Source: a virus
Virus record (IMG/VR): IMGVR_UViG_3300035698_009019
Coordinates: 1 to 28,563 of that record
Direction: 5' to 3' (one strand)
DNA length: 28,563 nucleotides
Shown: positions 21,100-28,563 of the stretch, one piece after another
Position numbering within the stretch: position 1 is the first letter of the stretch
Layout of the letters: each line of letters begins with the position of its first letter
The notes under the pieces: model-generated
What the model saw: only the letters and a program-made list of their open reading frames with translations
What the model was told of the DNA's origin: nothing
Databases searched by the model: none
Made by a program: the position numbers and the translations under genes

Positions 21100-21171
21100 C
21101 GCGTAATATAAAACAGAGAGTCATTAGAACTCCAAGTCTTTAGAACCTTTAGAAAAAGAGGAGGAGTTCCA

Positions 21172-22191
21172 ATGCAAAATTTTAACGCAGCAGGAGACAT
21201 TGGCTATCGCTCAACCGGCTTGGTCAAGAAACGCCTTTTACGGCGAGGTAATTACAAGCTGGTTGCCGGGAAGTTCGGACAACCCTTTACTCAGCCGAAG
21301 CACACCACGCTTACCGCGAAGTGGCGCCGGTATGACAACTTTCCCACCGCAGAAGCCCCGCTTTCCGAGGGCATCACCCCCGCCGGCCGCAAGCTGGCAA
21401 AAACCGATGTAACAAGTACGCTGCAACAGTACGGCGACTGGGCCGAGCTGACAGACATTGTGTTTGATACCCACGAAGATGACGTTCCCAAGGAAACCGT
21501 CAATCTCTGTGGTGATCAGATGGGCGAGACCGTCGAGGTTGTTACCATTGCCACCTTAAAAGCGGGCAGTAATGTTTTTTATGCCAACAATGCCGGCAGC
21601 CGGTCAGCAGTAAACTCCCCGCCCCTGGCAGGCGATTTCAAGCGGATCGAGCGGTCCCTTGCCAAAAACAAAGGCGAGATGATCACCAGCATGATCAAGG
21701 CCACCCAACTCGTATCCACCGAGCCGATTGACCCCGCCTTTATCTGTATGGGTCATACCGACCTTAAGGCCGACATCGAAGGCCTGGAGGGCTTTGTGCC
21801 TCGCAGAAACTACGCGGACTCTACCAAGGCGCTTCATCCTTCCGAGGTTGGTTCGCTGGGAGTCTTTCGTTTCTGTCTGACCCCGCTTTTTGAGTCATGG
21901 CAGGCCGCCGGGACCGCCGGCACCACATACCTTACCAGCGGAGACATTCCCTCAACATCCACGGCCGCCGATGTATTTCCGATGATCGTTGTCGCAAAAG
22001 ATGGCTATGGCACCGTGAGACTGCAGGGTAAGAACGCCGTGAAACCGGCTGTGGTCTATCCGAAACCCGTAGTGGGTGATGAGTTGGCACAGAGGGGATT
22101 TGTAAGCTGGAAGATTTACTACACGTCCGTAATCCTCAACAGCTCATGGGTTGCCAGATACGAAGTAGCAGCCACTGCTGTTCCGAGCTAA
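21172..22191 (+). CDS. major capsid protein, N4-gp56 family
   Basis: ATG 21172 has GAGGAGGAG before it. The 339-residue protein shows the N4-gp56-type pattern: a mostly unbroken N-terminus, then TLTAKWRRYDNFPTAEAPLS, EGITPAGRKLAKTDVTSTLQ and QYGDWAELTDIV. A middle DLKADIEGLEGFVPRRNYAD and a C-terminal SWKIYYTSVILNSSWVARYE follow. These blocks are conserved in HK97-fold capsids of this family. It would form the icosahedral shell. Length and position after the scaffold agree. Confidence 0.88.
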   Translation: MQNFNAAGDIGYRSTGLVKKRLLRRGNYKLVAGKFGQPFTQPKHTTLTAKWRRYDNFPTAEAPLSEGITPAGRKLAKTDVTSTLQQYGDWAELTDIVFDTHEDDVPKETVNLCGDQMGETVEVVTIATLKAGSNVFYANNAGSRSAVNSPPLAGDFKRIERSLAKNKGEMITSMIKATQLVSTEPIDPAFICMGHTDLKADIEGLEGFVPRRNYADSTKALHPSEVGSLGVFRFCLTPLFESWQAAGTAGTTYLTSGDIPSTSTAADVFPMIVVAKDGYGTVRLQGKNAVKPAVVYPKPVVGDELAQRGFVSWKIYYTSVILNSSWVARYEVAATAVPS

Positions 22192-22248
22192 ACGCCCGGA
22201 GTTTTGAGGGTTTTTAATTTGTAACCATTAATTTTTAAGGAGGACACC

Positions 22249-22962
22249 ATGAAAATTATTCAAGGAAATTTTTTGGGGACCGGGGTTGATATCTACCTGT
22301 GCCTTGGAACTATCCCTCGATGGATCTGTGTTACCAACCTGCAGACCGCCCAGCCTATCCAGACGATCTGGAGTCGCGAAATGATGACCGAAATTCTCAC
22401 TGTTGGCGGTATCAATATAGTAGCGGCCGGCACGGTCACAGATAACGCTTATGGCGAGGGTATTGATCCGTATTATGGTGGCGACATTATGACCACCACC
22501 AACCAGACCGACGTAGCCTATGCCGGTAATCCTGTCTACATCGAAAGAGACGACAAGGATTACCGGTACTACACCAACGCTGCAGCCGGCATATCGGGCG
22601 ATGCTTCCACCGAGGACATTACCACTTGGCAGCTTGACACCTCGGGAGCCGGAACGGGTCGGTTTAACGCTGACGTTGCCGGGACCTATATCGGTAAGGG
22701 CAGCCGGATTGTCATTCAGGACGACAACAACAAGCATCGCAAGGAGGCTTATATCACCACGGATCTAAGCTCTTCCGGCGGAGGAGCCAACGAGGTTTAT
22801 CTGAACCAGGACATTGCTTCCGGCAAAGTTCAGTTCATCGGCGGCAAGTACAGCTATATCGCCGTGCCTATTGGAAAGGTATCCAAGGCCGGGGTTATGA
22901 TTGGCAATGCCACGACCAACGAAAACGACATGATGATAGGCTTCACGGCATTTTGCGACTAA
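22249..22962 (+). CDS. putative decoration or head-accessory protein
   Basis: ATG 22249 follows AAGGAGG. The 237-residue protein is beta-rich with many Gly, Thr and Asn (VGGINIVAAGTVTDNAYGEG, GKGSRIVIQDDNNKHRKEAY, GKYSYIAVPIGKVSKAGVMI). It lies directly after the capsid gene and before a hairpin. It may be a decoration protein or head fibre; no family is recognised, so the role is inferred from position and composition. Confidence 0.6.
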   Translation: MKIIQGNFLGTGVDIYLCLGTIPRWICVTNLQTAQPIQTIWSREMMTEILTVGGINIVAAGTVTDNAYGEGIDPYYGGDIMTTTNQTDVAYAGNPVYIERDDKDYRYYTNAAAGISGDASTEDITTWQLDTSGAGTGRFNADVAGTYIGKGSRIVIQDDNNKHRKEAYITTDLSSSGGGANEVYLNQDIASGKVQFIGGKYSYIAVPIGKVSKAGVMIGNATTNENDMMIGFTAFCD

Positions 22963-22965
22963 TCA

Positions 22966-22990
22966 AAAGGGGTGGCAACCCCGCCCCTTT
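22966..22990 (+). terminator. terminator-like hairpin after the capsid cluster
   Basis: AAAGGGG (22966-22972) pairs with CCCCTTT (22984-22990) around an 11-nt loop that can form a further GG/CC pair. After the stem the sequence reads ACAAAAC, so there is no U-run. The stem is symmetrical and could act in both directions, as an attenuator or an RNA-stabilising end after the highly expressed capsid genes. Confidence 0.45.
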
Positions 22991-23020
22991 ACAAAACTTA
23001 ATAACATGGAGGATTGAATC

Positions 23021-23881
23021 ATGACAGAGGAACATGAGGGTAATAAAGCCCCAGAGTCCCAAGAAGAAGAAAAGAGGTTTATCAATAAATTTACGCGAAT
23101 CGTGCAGGAGCCCATTTTAAAGAAGTTTGAAGAGAACAACAGGGCCGAGATTGCCGAATCGTCCCTGTTTGTTAGGGATGCTTTTGACCAGAAGTGGAAG
23201 AAGGTTACGGGAAACAGTTATTACCAGCCGACGACCACTATTCAGCCGGTGCACCTTCCCGGCCAGAACGTCATGGAGCGCAGTGATCCCAGATCGAAGA
23301 AGTACCGGGCCACTGTAATCTTTTCAAGGGTTATGTGGACAAAGATCAGAAGGAAGATCAGCAAGAAGTTCGTAGACCTTTATATTCTCCACGGTGAGGT
23401 TGCCGATACCAACAAAACCCGGCCTATATTTCAGAATCTTGCGGTCAACCGCCTTAAAGAAGTTATGGGCGAGAAGGACGCGGAGCTGATACTGAAAGCG
23501 GCCAGGAACAAAGACAAGCCGACCATGGAGGGAGAAATAAAGGGCACGTTCGAGTTAGAGGTTGAGGGATATTGGGAAGTTCAGTTTTCTCCCCAGAAAG
23601 ATCCCAACGACCCTATTGACGTCCGCCTGATGTGGGAAGGTCAATGCCTGATCATAAAACGCATGGTTCCGGTTGTATTGCCTGGGTTTTATTTGGAAGT
23701 CGCCGACAACTCAATGAGAGACCATTTCATCCAAACGCCCAAAGACGGCCGGAAAAAGATAGGGACTGTTCAAGAATATCCCTACACCGTTTTTAGGCCG
23801 GCGCAGATGGATGAATACCTCAAGCAGAAGTCGATCGGTGATAAGATCATGAGAGATGTGAGGAATCGGCAAGACGGTTAG
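23021..23881 (+). CDS. hypothetical virion-cluster protein
   Basis: ATG 23021 has TGGAGG upstream. The 286-residue protein has an acidic N-terminus (EEHEGNKAPESQEEEKRF), then basic and mixed alpha/beta parts (RATVIFSRVMWTKIRRKISK, KGTFELEVEGYWEVQFSPQK, VDVRLMWEGQ-like strands). There is no signal peptide or membrane span and no family I recognise. Its place between capsid and adaptor suggests a head or connector component. Confidence 0.6.
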   Translation: MTEEHEGNKAPESQEEEKRFINKFTRIVQEPILKKFEENNRAEIAESSLFVRDAFDQKWKKVTGNSYYQPTTTIQPVHLPGQNVMERSDPRSKKYRATVIFSRVMWTKIRRKISKKFVDLYILHGEVADTNKTRPIFQNLAVNRLKEVMGEKDAELILKAARNKDKPTMEGEIKGTFELEVEGYWEVQFSPQKDPNDPIDVRLMWEGQCLIIKRMVPVVLPGFYLEVADNSMRDHFIQTPKDGRKKIGTVQEYPYTVFRPAQMDEYLKQKSIGDKIMRDVRNRQDG

Positions 23882-23909
23882 CGGCTAAACAGTACATGGA
23901 GGGCGGTAG

Positions 23910-25010
23910 ATGTCCACAGATATATCTGATTGGCGTACAGAGGTAGCGTATTTTGTTCCTGGTGTAGACAATACGGAATGTGATGCCGCCGTTTTAAGGG
24001 CGTGTATCGATTTCTGCAACTACACTAAATTGTGGAATGAGAAACTATTCCCCATTGACACCGTATGTATCGAGGATGCTTCTGATATTCAGTTTGTGAA
24101 CGATGCTCCGGCGTTTATTACGGTCACGCCTATATCTTCGGGTACGACTGACGGAACAACTGCCAGCAAGCTTGTTGATTCTGATGTCGATTTCGTAACA
24201 GACGCCGTTGCTATTGATGATGTGGTCCACAATCTTACGGATAACACCTTTACTGCCGTGTCTGCCATTGACGACCTGAACACGCTTTCCCTGGACGATG
24301 ATTATTTCATAACGGGGGAAGATTACAGGATTTACACCGGCACCGCCAGAACTCTGACGGATTTTACTGATTATTTTGCTGCCGGTGAAACCATAGTCAC
24401 AAATCATCAATCATCTGAGGCCGATGAGAAAGACAACACCGGTCCTTTTGTGATCGCTGCATCCGGGGTAACGGCTGACAGCTTAGTATTATATACAGGG
24501 GAGGTAGTCGTTGGAGATACCTCCATATCTTCTCTTTACATCGCCAAGTCTGTGTACGCCCTTTCTTCCGGAAATGGTGACATTGTTGAAGTCACCGCTG
24601 CGAAGTTCGACGGCAAGGTTTTGATACCTAAAGGTGAGCCGTGGCTGGATGAGTATATCGACAACTGGCGGGTAGGTATGTCTTCGATCCCTGACTATTT
24701 TACGGTGGACAGTGACAAAAATCTAAGAATGGTCCCGGTGGTTAGCGATCAGATTGAAAACGGTATCGAGGTTCAGGTTGCCTTAAAACCCAGCAGGACC
24801 GCAACCACTGTTGAGGACTTTTTATATGATGATTGGTTTGAAGCAATCACAGACGGAGCTATTGCTCGTTTGTTGAGTCAGACATCTAAGCCGTGGCGAG
24901 ATTTCGAAGCAGCCGGGTTTTATTGGGGTCGTTACGATTCCTATAAAAACGATGGCCGATCTAGGGCTATTGACGGGTATTCGGAGGCCATAGGCAATAT
25001 GGAGGCGTAG
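23910..25010 (+). CDS. head-tail adaptor protein with an inserted beta domain
   Basis: ATG 23910 follows GGAGGG. The 366-residue protein begins like phage adaptors (RTEVAYFVPGVDNTECDAAV, RACIDFCNYTKLW). It ends like them too: GKVLIPKGEPWLDEYIDNWR, PDYFTVDSDKNLRMVP, VQVALKPSRTATTVEDFLYD and a DGAIARLLSQTSKPW helix. In relatives I know these two parts are almost adjacent; here about 165 residues are inserted (roughly 65-230), Asp/Thr-rich beta sequence with DDVVHNLTDNTFTAVSAIDD and LDDDYFITGEDYRIYTG. It would join portal to tail. The insert may be a surface-exposed module. Confidence 0.65.
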   Translation: MSTDISDWRTEVAYFVPGVDNTECDAAVLRACIDFCNYTKLWNEKLFPIDTVCIEDASDIQFVNDAPAFITVTPISSGTTDGTTASKLVDSDVDFVTDAVAIDDVVHNLTDNTFTAVSAIDDLNTLSLDDDYFITGEDYRIYTGTARTLTDFTDYFAAGETIVTNHQSSEADEKDNTGPFVIAASGVTADSLVLYTGEVVVGDTSISSLYIAKSVYALSSGNGDIVEVTAAKFDGKVLIPKGEPWLDEYIDNWRVGMSSIPDYFTVDSDKNLRMVPVVSDQIENGIEVQVALKPSRTATTVEDFLYDDWFEAITDGAIARLLSQTSKPWRDFEAAGFYWGRYDSYKNDGRSRAIDGYSEAIGNMEA

Positions 25011-25014
25011 CACA

Positions 25015-27906
25015 GTGCGATATCCTAAAACATTTACGCGACAAGCTACCCATTCCCCCACAAATCCGCGAAGGGCTGAGTTAGTACCGACTCCGTTGTT
25101 TGCTCATTTTAACGGTGGCGCCATTACCGTTGTTGAAAAAGCCTTGATACCAAACGGTGGCTTTTCAATGGTGCAGAACATGCGCCAAATGCCCGCAGGG
25201 ATGAAACAAAGGGCGGGGCAAAGCAAGCTCCACCCCATCGCTGACGGCACAAACAGGGCGCTTTCCTTGTTTCAATTCTCAAAGGGTAAAACAACCGAGC
25301 GAATCACATATGCCCAGATGTCAGACGGAGACGTACTTGAGGCAGCGACCGCACCGCCCGGGGTAGCAACCACTGTTTTTGGAAGTGAGGCCTATTCCGG
25401 ATCAACCGGACAGATTCCCGCCTCATGGGCGGTTTTAGATGATGTCATGTTTCATTCCAACGGTGTGGATCAACATCAATCTTATCCCGGAACACTCAGC
25501 TATATAGACAGGTTTATTGTTTATAAAGACACCGGGGCGATTGCCGTTATCCCGGAAAAAGGTGAAGATTACTCCGTAGAGGTTGCCGATGGTCTGGACA
25601 CTACCGTAGCGGTTTTAGATTTTTTGGGAGACCTTGCTGTTGATTACGACTGTATATTTATCAAAACCGCCTTTCCGGCTAAACAGTTCACATGGACGAT
25701 ATCCAAGGGCAATGTCGCCGCCTCGGTAGGAGATATTAATTACTGGAACGGTGCATGGGCCGACCTTACTGTTACCGACAACACCAAGGACGCAACCCCG
25801 GCGACATTGGCCCAAAGTGGCTCAATGACCTTCACCGCACCGACCGACATGATTCCTCATTATTTATTCGGAGAGTGTGGATATTGGTATCAGTTCCATC
25901 TTGATTCAGGGGATCTTGACGCAGAGGTCGAGGTTACTGCAGTAACTTACGAGGCCAGTTGGCAGAACATCGAGAATGTTTGGGACGGAGTTCCGGTGCC
26001 CGCCATCGAGGTCCAGGTTTACGATAAAGCCGACGACACCTACTCCACCTATTCCTCATCGTCCGTTACCATTAGCGATCTTGTGTCTGATGCTGCCGGC
26101 GCCGACGACATGGTTTATCTTAGCTCCGCGGATCCTCTTGTCGGACTCTATGTAGACGTTGGAAGCACTCCAAACACCGTTGACACCACCACCTTGTATC
26201 AAGTTGAGTATTGGAACGGGACCGCATGGGCAAACGCTACCGCAACTGACGGAACAAGCGGTATAAATAAGTCCGGATGGATTACGTTCGCAAGACAGGC
26301 CGCTGTTCAGCCTACCCAGTTTAACGACACCAAGTATCATGCTTATTGGTACAGATTTTCCGTATCAACGGCTGATGTAAGCTCTGGTGTGGTGATCAGC
26401 ATAGAAACAATGCCGTATTTCGACATTAACGATTTTGGCAGCAAAGGGTTTACCTGTTGTCCGTGGAAAGGGCGCATGTGCTACACATTCAATGAATTTC
26501 CTCATTGGACATATGTTTCGGCCCACGGCAAACCGTTATCATTAAATGGGAGCGACTACGGACCCTTAGAGGCCGGGGATGGCAGAGCAAATAAGATAGT
26601 CTCCATGGAGAACGTCCTGCAGGAACTAATCATATTCCAGGAAGAAAAAGGAACCGGCGGCGGGTGTATTACCATGTACCAGGGCAATTCACCGGCTAAT
26701 TGGGGCAAAACGATATTGTCAACCAAGATAGGATCTTTGAACGCTAAGTCTGTCGCTATTGTCGAAGGTGCCAAAACCTCCACCATGACACACGAAAAGA
26801 TCGGCACCCGGGCTTACTTTTTAAGCCACACAGGGGTTATGGTGGCCAACTTTTTAGACGACATAGAGGCCGTCTCCGATGATATTCAGAATTATTTCGA
26901 CCCGACCGGCTCGGAATGTATCCGAAGAGGACAAGAAAACGAGATGTGGCTAGAGTACGACTCGGCAACCAATGTACTAAGGGCGTGTTTAATCTGCGGT
27001 CATACAGAAGATGATTGTGCCGATGACAGTACTTCCGGTTGGAGTATCGCGGTTGACGCCGTTAATTCTGCAATAGCGTTTTCTACTGACCATTATACCC
27101 TTTCTTCTTCCGGTGACGCTAACGAGATTTTTTATATAGGGAGTCTTTCTTTAAGGAAAGGCTGGTCTTATCGATTGCTTATAGACTTTAAGGACGGCAC
27201 GGAAACCAGTGAAGTCGTTAACCTTGTCAATCTTAACGGAACAGCCGTCGAGACTTCTACCGCGGGTACGACTACCGCAACTTCAACTACTGTAACCCAC
27301 GACTTTACGGCCACCGACGACACTGACGGTATAGGTATCCGGATCCCCGCGAACCTGGCAGGGAAAAACATCCAGATCAAAAACGTAATATTGCAGCAAT
27401 ACGTTTATCCTGTCTACAGCCTGGCACGGCGGGAGTGGTCTTTTGATGCACCAGGACAAAAGCTCTCATGCATGGCCGAGATCGAGGCCGCCACTGGTGA
27501 AAACCCAATATTGCAAATAGCCGGAGGAGTTGATGACGGGTTTATTTATCGCCTGAATAACGGCACGAACGATGTCACAACCTCTTATCCAATAGACGCT
27601 TTTACCCGGATGGAGTTTGGATATCCCGGACTAATGGTTGAGTGCCGGGACGCTGCCCTTCGAATGAAAGCTCAAAGCGCTGGAAATGTAACAATAACAC
27701 CATATTTAAACGGTGTTGCACAAACGGCTCTAACAAAAGCCATGACCGTCAATGCCACAGGAGACGAATTAAGGCGCTGGAGATTACCCGATTTGCAGGA
27801 AATTGCAACCGAGCACCTTTCTTTAGAGTTCAGGAATAAAGTTGCAAGCCAAGAATTGTATTTATACGATTTAGCGGTTTGGCTAAACGCCGACGAAACA
27901 AGATGA
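25015..27906 (+). CDS. large connector/tail protein with duplicated beta modules
   Basis: GTG 25015 has GGAGGCG just before it. The 963-residue protein starts with a segment like phage stopper or tail-tube-end proteins (PNGGFSMVQNMRQMPAGMKQ, RAGQSKLHPIADG), with beta-propeller-like strands. Two related modules lie inside: YWNGAWADLTVTDNTKDATP (about residues 241-314, ending WYQFHLDSGDLD) and YWNGTAWANATATDGTSGIN (about 398-465, with YWYRFSVSTADV). A galactose-binding-like region (about 700-800, SLRKGWSYRLLIDFKDGTET) and further strands follow. It overlaps the next ATG. Tail or connector is the best reading; receptor binding by the modules is only a guess. Confidence 0.6.
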   Translation: MRYPKTFTRQATHSPTNPRRAELVPTPLFAHFNGGAITVVEKALIPNGGFSMVQNMRQMPAGMKQRAGQSKLHPIADGTNRALSLFQFSKGKTTERITYAQMSDGDVLEAATAPPGVATTVFGSEAYSGSTGQIPASWAVLDDVMFHSNGVDQHQSYPGTLSYIDRFIVYKDTGAIAVIPEKGEDYSVEVADGLDTTVAVLDFLGDLAVDYDCIFIKTAFPAKQFTWTISKGNVAASVGDINYWNGAWADLTVTDNTKDATPATLAQSGSMTFTAPTDMIPHYLFGECGYWYQFHLDSGDLDAEVEVTAVTYEASWQNIENVWDGVPVPAIEVQVYDKADDTYSTYSSSSVTISDLVSDAAGADDMVYLSSADPLVGLYVDVGSTPNTVDTTTLYQVEYWNGTAWANATATDGTSGINKSGWITFARQAAVQPTQFNDTKYHAYWYRFSVSTADVSSGVVISIETMPYFDINDFGSKGFTCCPWKGRMCYTFNEFPHWTYVSAHGKPLSLNGSDYGPLEAGDGRANKIVSMENVLQELIIFQEEKGTGGGCITMYQGNSPANWGKTILSTKIGSLNAKSVAIVEGAKTSTMTHEKIGTRAYFLSHTGVMVANFLDDIEAVSDDIQNYFDPTGSECIRRGQENEMWLEYDSATNVLRACLICGHTEDDCADDSTSGWSIAVDAVNSAIAFSTDHYTLSSSGDANEIFYIGSLSLRKGWSYRLLIDFKDGTETSEVVNLVNLNGTAVETSTAGTTTATSTTVTHDFTATDDTDGIGIRIPANLAGKNIQIKNVILQQYVYPVYSLARREWSFDAPGQKLSCMAEIEAATGENPILQIAGGVDDGFIYRLNNGTNDVTTSYPIDAFTRMEFGYPGLMVECRDAALRMKAQSAGNVTITPYLNGVAQTALTKAMTVNATGDELRRWRLPDLQEIATEHLSLEFRNKVASQELYLYDLAVWLNADETR

Positions 27907-28563
27907 ACAGACGCACAAACATAAAAAAACCTGTCAATGACCTGGATTATGGTATCAGGGCGTTTGCCAGCGATAAAAGCAAGGGCGAACAGGCTCGAAG
28001 GTCTACGGCTAAACAGCAACATGATGCTGTTGGGAGTCATCCATATTCAGTCTTTAAAAGACCGTATGGACAGGACAACTATCAGGCCATGGAGTATTTG
28101 GGAGATTTTCCACCGGGTTTCTTTCCAATGGGGCCGTTTTTGCCGGATGTGCCCGGTATGGAAATGCCGGTACCTGATTGGGACGTATATATTCCCTGGA
28201 ACCTTACATTTTTTTGCACTTCTTCTTTATGCTGGTGTGAGGGTGGGGAAGTATGTAAAACGGTTAGTTGCACCTATGAAATCGTTAGTGCTTTGTTTGT
28301 CGAAGGTGACGGAAAAGGATGGGGTCTGACAGCATCAAAAAGCAATCTTTGCATAACCGCCCCTGCTGATGCTCACGGCTCACAAAATATTGACATTTAC
28401 ATGAGAGCTAAAAGACCTTGGCCGAGCCCTCACGGTACGTCAGAGTTTGTTTTTGGTACGCATTGCAATATTTCCATACCTGAGTGTAAGAAGGCGGAAT
28501 GCTGTAGCGGAACTGTCACCTCTTGGGATAGCGTTAATAGTGCTGATACAGTTGTGAGAGAGC
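27903..28563 (+). CDS. virion protein, 3' end outside window
   Basis: ATG 27903 overlaps the previous stop (ATGA) and the frame stays open to the window end, giving 220 residues so far. The first part is basic, then Pro/Gly/Phe-rich (YLGDFPPGFFPMGPFLPD). It continues as a Cys-rich beta sequence (NLTFFCTSSLCWCEGGEVCK) and ends in CCSGTVTSWDSVNSADTVVR, which resembles the start of Ig-like or adhesion repeats in phage tail and fibre proteins. The Cys content is unusual for a cytoplasmically assembled protein. It is probably a tail or fibre component. Confidence 0.6.
   Translation, partial: MNRRTNIKKPVNDLDYGIRAFASDKSKGEQARRSTAKQQHDAVGSHPYSVFKRPYGQDNYQAMEYLGDFPPGFFPMGPFLPDVPGMEMPVPDWDVYIPWNLTFFCTSSLCWCEGGEVCKTVSCTYEIVSALFVEGDGKGWGLTASKSNLCITAPADAHGSQNIDIYMRAKRPWPSPHGTSEFVFGTHCNISIPECKKAECCSGTVTSWDSVNSADTVVRE

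Noticed and set aside
27937-28329. 130-residue frame overlapping the last gene
   Set aside because: It is a shadow of the frame opened by ATG 27903, which is coupled to the previous stop and stays open to the window end.
1-28563. CRISPR array, integrase or attachment site
   Set aside because: No regularly spaced identical repeats, no recombinase signature and no att-like duplication were seen, so lysogeny cannot be judged from this window.

Overview
This window is about 28.6 kb of a tailed double-stranded DNA bacteriophage (free virus or prophage). I read essentially every gene on the + strand, tightly packed, with many ATGA, GTGA or TAATG stop/start overlaps. Shine-Dalgarno sites of the AGGAGG type and one promoter with perfect TTGACA and TATAAT hexamers point to a bacterial host. 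A lipoprotein signal, an exported virion-cluster protein and an O-antigen ligase/polymerase-like membrane protein suggest a Gram-negative host; that is inference.

Layout. (1) 1-4.7 kb, DNA metabolism with signs of gene invasion and decay. A RecD2-like helicase gene is split in two by an AT-rich ~360-bp insert that carries its own promoter, a strongly folded RNA with a predicted 7-bp kissing loop, and a collapsed HNH-endonuclease gene. A second HNH remnant lies right behind the helicase. A beta-class DNA methyltransferase follows, broken by an in-frame stop inside its catalytic motif and by a ~210-bp insertion. An intact ERCC4-type nuclease and a small membrane-protein gene that looks frameshifted come next. 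(2) 4.7-7.4 kb, a Cys-rich protein and a TOPRIM primase / SF3-like helicase. (3) 7.4-7.8 kb, a non-coding AT-rich stretch with iteron-like repeats and a consensus DnaA box: a candidate replication origin. (4) 7.8-9.1 kb, small zinc-ribbon and membrane proteins and a phage-encoded sigma-70-like factor. (5) 9.1-11.5 kb, terminase small and large subunits with a small helical gene between. (6) 11.8-14.1 kb, small accessory genes: a lipoprotein, zinc ribbons and several unknowns. (7) 14.1-14.3 kb, a structured non-coding stretch ending in a rho-independent terminator. (8) 14.3-28.6 kb, virion genes: coiled-coil protein, capsid-staple-like protein, portal, three small proteins, an exported protein, the O-antigen-ligase-like protein, acidic scaffold, zinc finger, N4-gp56-type major capsid protein, putative decoration protein, head-tail adaptor, a 963-residue connector/tail protein and the start of a further virion gene cut by the window end.

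How it fits together. Replication and recombination genes come first, then a candidate origin, then a sigma factor placed immediately before the packaging and virion genes, where it could switch on late transcription. The most unusual piece is the promoter + kissing-loop RNA + HNH remnant inside the RecD2 gene. It looks like a homing-type element that has lost its nuclease core but kept an elaborate RNA, and its stop codon overlaps the start codon of the helicase half. All functions are read from sequence patterns only; no database search was run.
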